From the NCBI GenBank assembly GCA_015146655.1, contig VKHL01000015.1, positions 175,064 to 239,063 on the forward strand: a stretch of DNA of 64,000 nt. Direction: 5' to 3'. The notes under the pieces are model-generated. The model was given only the letters and a program-made list of their open reading frames with translations, ran no database searches and was not told the DNA's origin. The translations under genes and the position numbers were made by a program. This DNA is from Ochromonas danica (lineage: Eukaryota; Sar; Chrysophyceae; Chromulinales; Chromulinaceae). This document shows, in pieces, positions 18,501-24,728 of this stretch (position 1 is its first letter; each line of letters starts with the position of its first letter).

Positions 18501-21233
18501 CTATGTTTAAGTACAATTTTAGCCTCGTTGATGTTTGCTGATAATGGTCAGTGTGATGATCATCATGCAAAACAGAGTTGTCATGATGCTCATGCGGTCA
18601 TTCCTCAGATTCGTGCTTGTTCATGGAGGGAAGATAATCAGACTTGTATCTTCCACCGACCAACAATCACCTTCCCATTGGTCATGTTTTACATTCTTAT
18701 AGTCACGGTACTGTCTGCGCCTTTGAATGGATTGGCTGAAGTTACCATTCATCGTCTGTCAAAGTTCATACAATATGCATATCACCATTCCAAGAACAAG
18801 GTCATCCCTGTGGCGGAAGATGAGATCTTAAACGAACACGGGCGTCTGAAAGAGTATTGGCAACAACGAGACGAACTGCATGACATACAAGAGATGTCTG
18901 TCAAAATCTTACGATCTGCTCGATTACGACGCATGCAACAAGAGATTGATTTCGTCTTGCCTTCCATGGAAAGTGAAGTCTTGCTACAAAGTCAAGCGGT
19001 TCAAGCAGATCGATATGGTAGATGGGAGATAGCTATTCATCATCATCCTGAGTATCATCAACTGCAATCTCCATCAACCAGCCAGACTTCCCATCATGTG
19101 CGCTACCTTCTGACTGTGTCAAAGACACGCCAACTCTCTCACTCACTCGATCAGGTTCGACAACAGTCTGATTTCATTAAAAGTCGATTGGAACGAATCT
19201 CAGACTCCAAAGAGCGTGAAATAATGTTGATGAGGTATTTCTTGGTTCATCTCTTCCAAGGCTATCGACGCAATCTTGTGGCTAGACATGTTCTTGGATC
19301 GATCCAGTTGATGACAAAGTCCTCTTGGTACAGATTCTGGGTCATGACAACAGCTTTCTTATTGCCTATCGTTATCGCTGGATTGATTGCCATAATTGCT
19401 ATATTAAACCTGGATATTGGATCGAGAGCTTCGACTATTTGGTTGCTGTTGGTTTTCATGGCCTTTATCGAAGATGTTATTGTCTTACAACCGTTTAAGA
19501 TAGCTTTGAAATGGTTGATCATTCGTCAAAGTGTTAGTCAGGATGTTTATCAACTTTGCTCTGCTCTGCGCCAACGCTTCGGCGATATCATAAATCGTCG
19601 TATCGGCAACATGCACGACTTGCATGCTTTGGTCCAACATCTCAATCCAGCGTGCCGAGTTGCTCGTTTATTCCCTCACTTGCCAGTCTCTAGACTATTA
19701 ATTGCTGTGAATGATTATGATGTTCCTTTCTTTGATTTGAAACGTGCTCGTGTTGTTCCAACATCTCGTACGATGCTTGGGTTCCTTTTTGGATTTCCTT
19801 TAGCAGTAGTGTTTTGGACTTTCGATGCTTTCTGTTCTTTGCCCGCTAGCTTACAAGATATTGTCGTAGAGATCGTAGCGGCTCTATTGATCAACTTATT
19901 TGCGATTGGGTTTTACTTCTTTGGTGTGGCTGTGCCTGTTGCTGCAATTGTTGTGGCCGTGGTACTCGTGCTTCTGCTGCTCCTCCTCGATCGCGGTATT
20001 CTACAAATGCTATGGCAGAGAGGACAACAAAGTCGCAAAATGAGATCTAAGCCAAGTCGATTCAAACGCTACGAGATCGATCTGAACACTTCTTCAAAGG
20101 ATGATGATGCTCAAGAAGTCGCGGGAGGAGTTAGACGATTTTATCGCACCGCAGTGCGTTCTCTGGGTCGGGAGGAAGCATTGCGTGCTGCGATGGATTC
20201 TTCTCCAGCTGCATCGCGCAAAGAGTTTCTTCCTCGACCATACGAAGAAAGGAAACACACAGATGAAGAGCTATTACCTCATAAGCGGCAACAACAGATC
20301 TCATCACAAATGCAACAAGCGATTGTTGTGGAAGACAAGAAAGCGTCCATTCCTGCTCTGCCCACTTTATCTCAATCACCCGTATTGCACTTAGATAAGC
20401 TTCCTCGGACCTCTCTCCCTCCTCCGACCTCACCCAGTCGAAAGATTCTGGAGGAGAACGAGCTTGCAGAGGCACGGAAACGGGCAGCCAAGAAGACACA
20501 AAAGCGTTTGAAGCACTTATCCCAAGATAGCCCCAGTGCTGCGAAACACAAATCCATTCTCCCCGAGGGATCTCTTCTGTCAGTGGGTAGTACACCAAGA
20601 TCTGGGGCAGAAAAGGAAAAGGAAGCAGCTGGTGGTGTTAAGGTCGAGCCGTTGGCCTTGTCGTCGATTGCATCTCCGCTTCCACCGACTGCGGCGGCAG
20701 CGGGAGAAGCAGCGCCTCCACCCCCCACTTCTGCTCGGCGGCGGCGAAGCGAGCAACGACAACGTATTCAATCCGCGTCATCTCAGGGTCCAGGACTCGA
20801 CGCCCAAGCATCGTTAGTGGATGAAGAAGAAGAGAAGCATCTTCGTCGTCTGGCTCGTCGACAACGCCGTCTCGATCGCTCCTTGAGAGACACGTCAGGC
20901 GATGCTGTTGACTATCAGACTGGCATTCAACACGAGCTGGCACGATTTGACCCATCTGTTGTTCCTGCAAGAGGAGGTCATGAAGGGCTTGCAGCGAATA
21001 GTTCGAGTAACAGAGGGCGGAGAGTTGTGAACGAAGGGCCTGGTTCTCGTCGCTTTGACTATGCCTCGTCTCAATCGCCTTCGCCTCTCCGAGGAACCAA
21101 CAATATTCGATCTAGTTCTGCGGCCAGTCCATTCCGACCTGGTGCCAGTCAGCAGTCAACCAACAGTCAGCCTTACAACTCCATTGGAGAGATGGGCTCG
21201 ACGTGGAGGAACCAGTTCCCCGACTGGCACTGA
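9597..21233 (+). CDS. Giant polycystin-1/REJ-like membrane protein with PSxQPS stalk
   Basis: One intronless frame encodes 3878 residues. A signal peptide (residues 1-29) is followed by a Pro/Ser/Gln/Thr stalk at about 62-1240, built of degenerate four-to-eight-residue PSxQPSG units. Residues ~1240-2320 form a Cys- and Ser-rich ectodomain. Its part at ~1960-2290 resembles PKD/REJ modules (DGSQSLDLDSPSDS, INSPPQGG). Cysteine-rich EGF-like segments lie at ~2328-2450. A GPS-like C-x-C area near 2750-2800 precedes TM1 at ~2842-2864. The following loop (EHSYLTIW) and TM2 match the polycystin-1 pattern H-x-W-L-S-I-W, but no PLAT domain is seen. At least seven more hydrophobic segments run to ~3466, then a basic, Pro-rich cytosolic tail. 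It is probably a surface receptor or mechanosensor; the ligand is unknown. Confidence 0.85.
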   Translation: MKIYYLWTVISFYVCCFQIMHWPHSALAEETMTWEEFSSQLNGDMAEFHAVSSRQFAINSQSSSPTTQSTEAPSRSPSIAPSTTPQSNAPSESPSLEPSGNPTTFPSMHPSASPSSPPSAHPSFHPSALPTCPPSSRPSYFPSSKPSTQPSSQPTTRPTDQPSSQPSKEPSSQPSGQPTITPTGQPSLAPSGQPTSRPSVQPSGRPSAQPSGQPSMGPSSTPSSQPSGQPSGSPSGQPSLAPSGQPSSSPTVNPTGQPSDSPTSLPTTQPTGRPSAQPSSQPSLQPSSQPTTVPSSQPSAQPSDLPTAQPSSQPSGKPSIAPSSTPSSQPSGQPSGSPSGQPSMAPSGQPTSRPSVQPSGAPSSQPSGQPSMGPSSTPSSQPSGQPSGSPSGQPSLAPSGQPTSRPSVQPSGRPSAQPSGQPSMGPSSTPSSQPSGQPSGSPSGQPSLAPSGQPTSRPSVQPSGRPSAQPSGQPSMGPSSTPSSQPSGQPSGSPSGQPSLAPSGQPTSRPSVQPSGRPSAQPSGQPSMGPSSTPSSQPSGQPSGSPSGQPSLAPSGQPSSSPTVNPTGQPSDSPTSLPTTQPTGRPSAQPSSQPSLQPSSQPTTVPSSQPSAQPSDLPTAQPSSQPSGKPSIAPSSTPSSQPSGQPSGSPSGQPSMAPSGQPTSRPSVQPSGAPSSQPSGQPSMGPSSTPSSQPSGQPSGSPSGQPSMAPSGQPSTSPTVNPTGQPSDSPTSSPTTQPTGRPSAQPSSQPSLQPSSQPTTVPSSQPSAQPSDLPTAQPSGQPTYFPSSQPSSQPSAIPTSQPSVLPSGQPSSVPSGQPSGQPTACPTNQPTSQPSAIPSAQPSSQPSSQPTAFPTAQPSSQPTSFPSSQPTESPSAQPTSQPSGCPSGQPTSQPSFEPSSQPTSSPTSQPSSQPSSVPSSQPSSQPTASPSSQPSAKPSSQPTGLPSSQPSGQPSSQPSQYPTSQPSAQPSSSPTNPTGQPTAQPVATPTSKPSTQPSSQPSSRPSSQPTSQPSSKPTCQPSSQPSRQPTSQPSVQPTRQPSAQPSAQPSGQPTRQPSSQPTRQPSAQPSRQPSSRPTSQPSRQPTSQPSHEPSSQPSSQPTLQPTSRPSGQPTSRPTGQPSRQPTSQPSSFPSGQPSSQPTSQPSSQPSGKPSCQPTSVPSGKPSTQPSSRPSGQPSSQPSGQPSGSPSGQPTVRPTTSRPSSRPTSGPSKYPTTSSPTRDGETNRPTRYPTSAPSFNLNGYLTERVYKDFLSNQSYFSVLSSSLTFSSFFYKGVTVSGSCEDWFTFYDQQFLLPYDDAVFYAISAWYEIYDFGSRTYRSILTTCADTTAVKTIVNGVRLGSESEYNCDGNTWRVFNCQGRRVFCINCKKICVPTEACPGRSFITNPCQSCSNHAAMGGVVNFKYRRASLYPKFNSIKLLQTSNTSLVLGLNVTNPGLLYCAAFLSWQNVTSVVDIYNGANQPLLINSSSLFTTMTINNLSPSTLYRVYCYSESWVKDVMPFTESSNNSLAATTSCCKYVLFSSSTPSVMYHKTIQSTSKVFFGLSSRPSGLTNVRVLISSSSSCNGTSSKSSSATATPSLFSFKANTDDLSRSFIVSGSAGCYLFQLLAFGGDSYINASTVIGIYNASNSVLPAPTIISARLDDDGNGIKIMFGSPTNTPNQNGTGTFSCTLILLFNGVDSSSCRWTNTTTLQLSLGSLPSISPGDSITILAGKIAAACYSSSLCNSYPTLSSSNMTLLLPLNPLKPSLSLTAQQMLLYCDDLYLDATSSIGNGGRSWNSIKWSVGGSLSKANLTVLTAYMNANYQDITSVMIIPNNQLFLSRFPDNLTFSLEVTNYLGATSAVSVTVFFQYSTLLTPRLFIAGPSKVFLQRSSALSLFANATLPACLSSSSVQNFRYTWSVFKGSSLLSITSTSIDQRYFKLPAYSLDVGTSYVIQVRILLNAMTSKATMTSSSVSVTVGSSGVLSKIAGGASQVVNAVGSFALDGSQSLDLDSPSDSASMQFTWSCTMLSPTYGSTCADGSFPLNGIKVNAPLALMATGSYLITLTVQNSFRSDSSSLVLNITSDDTFPTVQINTTSLQKTYSGQSKIIIVGTVTTESEKATALWESSLSPLSSYSTSASLNATISASTTQSLQLVIPPNILSADTSYSFALSASYLSSLKTAMASIDLAINSPPQGGVLAVTPSQGVALTTLFTMTSSFWTDDADDLPLRTLFGYYLLDQRSSVVLKGLDEVSAIYVPLGQGLKSRSYVITCFANVSDIYGATATAENNATVTPVQPTSTTTATSLIISALQSFQSTATITGNSDLAVQAMSSTAIAVNSVDCTTSKTCSSINRQACTTTAKTCGPCLDGYVGIAGDSNIPCQIASVSKAVGANCSSNATCYTGFCKSGKCVDVSKSCPANCNSRGSCIFTSYVGETLSFCSVNDPTCTASCQCVSGRYGRDCSVLASQYSQLRSLRESLCSGLYTTALSQDTSYATYHMRAKLAGDILLDSSMLTDNALWNCSKVLVESVQNNPTLSCQDDLPQLITSGLSYALSVYQLKNASVLSKSLYQSLLIDIQETMAQLVSGCQSLQGSGEASRDIITSFIRHASVRYPLASSSLELSLPRTTSEKSNGYSTAKLKVEAIKGSNAENLGISLIQYLFKPSSIETDSMIVETVFSYEDLVATSGSTRRLASSSVPSVNMTIVIPNAQEIVYNSTENYNISVTCSRFESEVYYLTAECHDGEKVNVTCPVDRKGVFNITCPARRYRPACSISTSYGGNLTFSRNANCELKSFSEWNSTCYCSFVDGVQRRRLDGSSDNVNSLFFATVTTLEVDPVSTSFDAWPEKLSVVHNQTIVITTAVVMGVFILGLFLVIQYDRYEQNSPKKFALKYKDKYIPGVLGSPIKKTDAVRTIQTFFENILPADFHPLPWKTLFYRRLLLEHSYLTIWSPSPSLSSLDRSQPSPLKSEKWLLSMCKFLHILCLSTILASLMFADNGQCDDHHAKQSCHDAHAVIPQIRACSWREDNQTCIFHRPTITFPLVMFYILIVTVLSAPLNGLAEVTIHRLSKFIQYAYHHSKNKVIPVAEDEILNEHGRLKEYWQQRDELHDIQEMSVKILRSARLRRMQQEIDFVLPSMESEVLLQSQAVQADRYGRWEIAIHHHPEYHQLQSPSTSQTSHHVRYLLTVSKTRQLSHSLDQVRQQSDFIKSRLERISDSKEREIMLMRYFLVHLFQGYRRNLVARHVLGSIQLMTKSSWYRFWVMTTAFLLPIVIAGLIAIIAILNLDIGSRASTIWLLLVFMAFIEDVIVLQPFKIALKWLIIRQSVSQDVYQLCSALRQRFGDIINRRIGNMHDLHALVQHLNPACRVARLFPHLPVSRLLIAVNDYDVPFFDLKRARVVPTSRTMLGFLFGFPLAVVFWTFDAFCSLPASLQDIVVEIVAALLINLFAIGFYFFGVAVPVAAIVVAVVLVLLLLLLDRGILQMLWQRGQQSRKMRSKPSRFKRYEIDLNTSSKDDDAQEVAGGVRRFYRTAVRSLGREEALRAAMDSSPAASRKEFLPRPYEERKHTDEELLPHKRQQQISSQMQQAIVVEDKKASIPALPTLSQSPVLHLDKLPRTSLPPPTSPSRKILEENELAEARKRAAKKTQKRLKHLSQDSPSAAKHKSILPEGSLLSVGSTPRSGAEKEKEAAGGVKVEPLALSSIASPLPPTAAAAGEAAPPPPTSARRRRSEQRQRIQSASSQGPGLDAQASLVDEEEEKHLRRLARRQRRLDRSLRDTSGDAVDYQTGIQHELARFDPSVVPARGGHEGLAANSSSNRGRRVVNEGPGSRRFDYASSQSPSPLRGTNNIRSSSAASPFRPGASQQSTNSQPYNSIGEMGSTWRNQFPDWH
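9780..13310 (+). repeat. Coding PSxQPS repeat stalk with nested 156/468/936-bp tandem units
   Basis: About 3.5 kb of coding DNA consists of Pro-Ser-rich short repeats. From about 10200 to 11940 these are organised into near-identical 156-bp (52-residue) units: for example, the block beginning CTAGTGGGAGACC recurs at 10825, 10981 and 11137. A larger block containing CCAACTGTGAATCCTACTGG recurs at about 10331, 11267 and 11735, that is at intervals of 936 and 468 bp, exactly six and three times 156. The downstream part (11940-13310) is older and more degenerate. The pattern indicates recent unequal exchange inside an older repeat. Confidence 0.9.
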
Positions 21234-21513
21234 GAGGGCAAACCACACAGTCGATGCCCAACTTAATCACACCTGATAAACAAACGACAAAGAGTATTAC
21301 AATCCTGTTATAGAAAAGTATAAAAACAAAGCATCACCAAGTCTTGGTGGGAGTGATCAATTAAATTAACTCACAGAGACAGTTAGCCTGGCTAGTCTGT
21401 GCGTGTCTTCTTCTATCCTACCCTGTCAATAAACCACTACAACTACTCCTGCTATCTAAACCACATCTCTCCATCCCAATGATATTCGTTCAGATCACGG
21501 AAAGATGATGCGA
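21234..21513. other. Convergent gap with AATAAA at 21428-21433
   Basis: A 280-bp tail-to-tail gap separates the giant gene from RhoGDI. An AATAAA hexamer about 195 bp after the giant gene's stop is a plausible plus-strand polyadenylation signal. Nothing else was seen. Confidence 0.5.
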
Positions 21514-22131
21514 TCACTTCACGATGTTGAGGTCATAGCCGAACTCCAAGTGTTTCACTTTATCTGAATCCACAAAAGAGTTCGAAACGGCATACTTTCC
21601 TCGTAACATCATTCCCTTGGGTGCTTCATTGTAATCCCATTTCGGGAACTCGAAGACATGGGGTGTGGAGGAAGGAGGGTAGGAGCCCAAGACCAACTCC
21701 TCGGTCTCCGACAACAACCTCGTCACTTTGTTGATGAAGCGAATGCCCGTGATGATCTCATGCTGGACATGGAAGGAAATACGGAACTTGAACTTGACAC
21801 CTTCTTTCATTGTGATTCCATCTTGAGCTAGCTTGGCTATCCCTTCGGCTGTGGAGAGATTGTGCACAATGTCCGCGAGATTCTCATCCGGCGCGAAGAT
21901 AATGCGGAACTCTTCGATGACAAGGCGACGAGGATCACTGACATTTCCTAAATCACCATGAGCAGCTGAGCCAAGCAAGGCTTCTTTGTACTTGCGCAGG
22001 CTTTCATCTTCAGCATCTTTGGCGAGGATTTCCGCGACATTCTTGCTGCCTTTCGCAACAAAATGATCTTCACTTACAGGAGTTCCTTCGAAGACTTCAG
22101 GCTTAGGTGGCTTAGGAGGTGGGGTAGACAT
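21514..22131 (-). CDS. Rho GDP-dissociation inhibitor
   Basis: A single-exon frame of 205 residues matches the RhoGDI family in length and pattern. An acidic, Pro-rich N-terminal arm (DAEDESLRKYKEALLG) is followed by the immunoglobulin-like prenyl-binding domain. Diagnostic stretches include ITMKEGVKFKFRISFHVQHE, GIRFINKVTR and the C-terminal RGKYAVSNSFVDSD with HLEFGYDLNIVK. The protein extracts prenylated Rho/Rac GTPases from membranes and keeps them GDP-bound in the cytosol, thereby controlling actin organisation and polarity. The start ATG at 22131 gives the full expected length. No introns. Confidence 0.95.
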   Translation of the reverse strand: MSTPPPKPPKPEVFEGTPVSEDHFVAKGSKNVAEILAKDAEDESLRKYKEALLGSAAHGDLGNVSDPRRLVIEEFRIIFAPDENLADIVHNLSTAEGIAKLAQDGITMKEGVKFKFRISFHVQHEIITGIRFINKVTRLLSETEELVLGSYPPSSTPHVFEFPKWDYNEAPKGMMLRGKYAVSNSFVDSDKVKHLEFGYDLNIVK

Positions 22132-22673
22132 GACCTTTTGTGAATTTGAAATCGAATCAATTGGGTGAATGGAATGGATGGCCTAGTGGAAGGAAGAAGT
22201 CCTTGTTTGATGATCAAACTGGTTGAATCACTCGGCACAGTTGGAGGAAAATTATTACTTCCCACGCAATCGCACTGTTGTTGTTGCGCAATTTGTAACC
22301 GTCGCCGTCCAAATTCAAATTAGACATTTAGTGAAAGATATGACGTAATCAAAAGATATCAGTACAAGGTATGTGAAGCATTGCGTTGTTGCATGGCACT
22401 TTCAAATCTCCATAAAGATCAAAGTCTGAATAGACTATTCGGTGTCAGTCTGCTGTCCGTTGTGTTCATCATATATACGGCGACCTCCAACAGTTCGTGG
22501 AACTGGAGATACCGTAAGCACCGGAAAGCTCCATCTAAAAGTAGACTGTGTAGAGCACTGTGATGTAAGCTGTTCTTATAATCTGATTATAGTACGTGTA
22601 CTGATTATTATAATCATATGGAGTTCTAAGAATAGGTAGCTATTCATATTACACACCACAATTCCTATCATTA
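22132..22673. other. Intergenic gap, about 540 bp
   Basis: This holds the RhoGDI promoter side and the 3' flank of the helicase at 22674. Short frames here are not convincing, and no RNA gene or repeat was seen. Confidence 0.5.
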
Positions 22674-24532
22674 CTACCGCCTCTCGTGATCCTCATTGTT
22701 GCTCGCGTTCTTTTGAGCTCGTTTGATCTTTTGACGAAATCCTCTCCTTCTTGAAAAAGATCTCTCAATAGCAGTTACCGCCAGTTTCTTGCGCTTTGTT
22801 TCTTCATCAACCTCTTCACCTTCTTCTTCACCATTGGTCAGCTGGAACGGTTGGGTGGTATCAGCTTCCACAATACTCGTTACCAGGCTACTGGCACGCT
22901 GGCCATAGAAGTTAACTGCTACTCCACGCCTTCCAGCACGCGAGGCTCGGCCGATACGATGCAAATGATGGACAACATTCAGAGCAAAGTCACCCTGTAC
23001 AACACAGCGCACATGCGGAACGTCCAACCCTCTCGCCACACTGTCCGTGCAAACAGCCAAACGCACTTCTCCATTTCGCAATTCTCGGAGATTCTGCTGC
23101 AAGGTGCTCTTGTCAACATTGCTGTGCAAGCCAACACATGCCAATCCTCGATCCTGAAGAAGAGACTGGAATTGTTCGGCTGCATTAGCAGTGTTAAAGA
23201 AGATCATCGTGCTGTAATCCATCTCTTGCACCCACCGCAAGTCTTCTGGTGAGGAAACAGAAGAATTGGAAGGAGATGTTGCAAGAAATGAAGTGTGCAG
23301 GCGATGAAGGTGAGCAAGCATGGCATCTACATGCGCGGCAGTCAGCTGATCTTCGTCTTTCAATTGCACAAAGTCTTGTCGAATGGCCGGGTGGTGAGTA
23401 TGCATGTGGTCTGATCGCACATACAGCGCCTGGAACAGCAACAAACCCGCAATATTAGTCACAAGTCATTGAAAATAGAGAACTTTCAACGCATAGTACT
23501 CACATGAGGGAAAGCTTTCTTGGCATAACGATCAATCGATTTGGTTCCCATCGTGGGAATTGTGGCAGCGCTCAACACGTACTGGACTATCCTTTCATGC
23601 GCCTTGAGTTCTCCCTCCTGCACCATCGCTCTGCGAACTAGCTTCAGTCGCTCTAGAATCTTCTCAACTTCTCGTAGATAACTGCCATCCAACAACATGT
23701 CTGCTTCGTCGAACACAAGGAAAGCCAACTGCCGCAGTCGATGATCCTCCAAGCCTTTGAACTGATCAAACAGTGTTTTGGGAGAGCACACGACGATTGC
23801 AAGCTCTTCCTTTTTCTTATCTAACAAGCTGTCTGTCCATCTCGTGATGGAGATTGGCAGGCCAGCCTCTTTCAGAGAGGACACAACGGGTCCCACCATC
23901 TGCAGAATCTGATCACACAGTGTGGCACTCGGAGTGAGGATGATTCCAAAGAAAGGCCGCGAGTCCATCACGGCACTCTCTAACGCAGCCTTTTCCCACG
24001 TCAGACCGTCACCGCCTTGGCCCTCTGTCTCTGTCTCTGTCTCTGTCTCTGTCTCTGTCTCGTCTCTCTGCCGCTCTGCCTGCTGGACAAGTCTCTCTCG
24101 AGCAGCTTGTCTCTCCACCAGCTGAGAGAGATATCTATCGACTAGAGGAAGGAAGTAGGCTAGTGTCTTGCCACTACCTGTCTCGGCACCAAGGATGACG
24201 TCTTTGCCTGTCCACAGCGGCTCATAGCCCAGCGCTTGAATAACAGATGCACGGCCCACGCTCTCTGCCACTCTATTCCGAAGCTCGGGGAGATGTACAA
24301 GGTCGGCAAGATTGGGTGAGGTTGGGAGGAACATTGGGTTGGAGAACTCTTCTGAGATAGGCACAGGAGGCTGCAGAGTGACGATGTCTGGCAGGGATGA
24401 CCAGGAAGTCTCGCCATGGAATGCTCTAACACCAGAGAATCCACATCTTCTGGTCACAGATAGCAATGGCCTCAACGAGATTAAAGACTGCATACAGAGT
24501 GAAAAGAGGAGAAAACGCAACAAGTCTCTCAT
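22674..24532 (-). CDS. DEAD-box RNA helicase, probably organellar
   Basis: Two exons (24532-23504 and 23429-22674, intron 74 bp, GTGAGT...CCAG) give 594 residues from the first ATG. Motif I is AETGSGKT (residues ~116-123), motif II VFDEADML (~271-278), motif III lies in LSAAT, and motif VI is HRIGRASR. Motif Ia is the non-canonical LTPSATL. The N-terminal ~40 residues are hydrophobic and basic with almost no acid (LLRFLLFSLCMQSLISLRPLL, then RR), which suggests mitochondrial or plastid import. A Thr-Glu repeat from a hexanucleotide microsatellite interrupts the core between motifs I and Ia. The C-terminal tail is Lys/Arg-rich. RNA unwinding in organelle RNA metabolism or ribosome assembly is inferred. 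The gene is head-to-head with the capping enzyme, 196 bp apart. Confidence 0.88.
24023..24062. repeat. Coding (CTGTCT)n microsatellite
   Basis: About six tandem CTGTCT units on the plus strand read as GAGACA on the minus strand, coding an in-frame (Thr-Glu)n tract inside the DEAD-box helicase. Because the unit is six bases long, copy-number changes keep the frame. Confidence 0.85.
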
Positions 24533-24728
24533 CTCCTTCCATTCATCTCGCTCCTCACCAGCAAGGATAAACAACGCGTTTTCACACAAACAGTTCGTAG
24601 AAACGCGGGCTTCATCTCATCCGCCCTTCGGCAGTCAATTCACACACACAAGAAGAGGTCAAGGTTGACCTGCAGACATTCCTTCCATTCATCATCCAAT
24701 CGTCTTGTAATAGGGATCCAGTAGTGCT

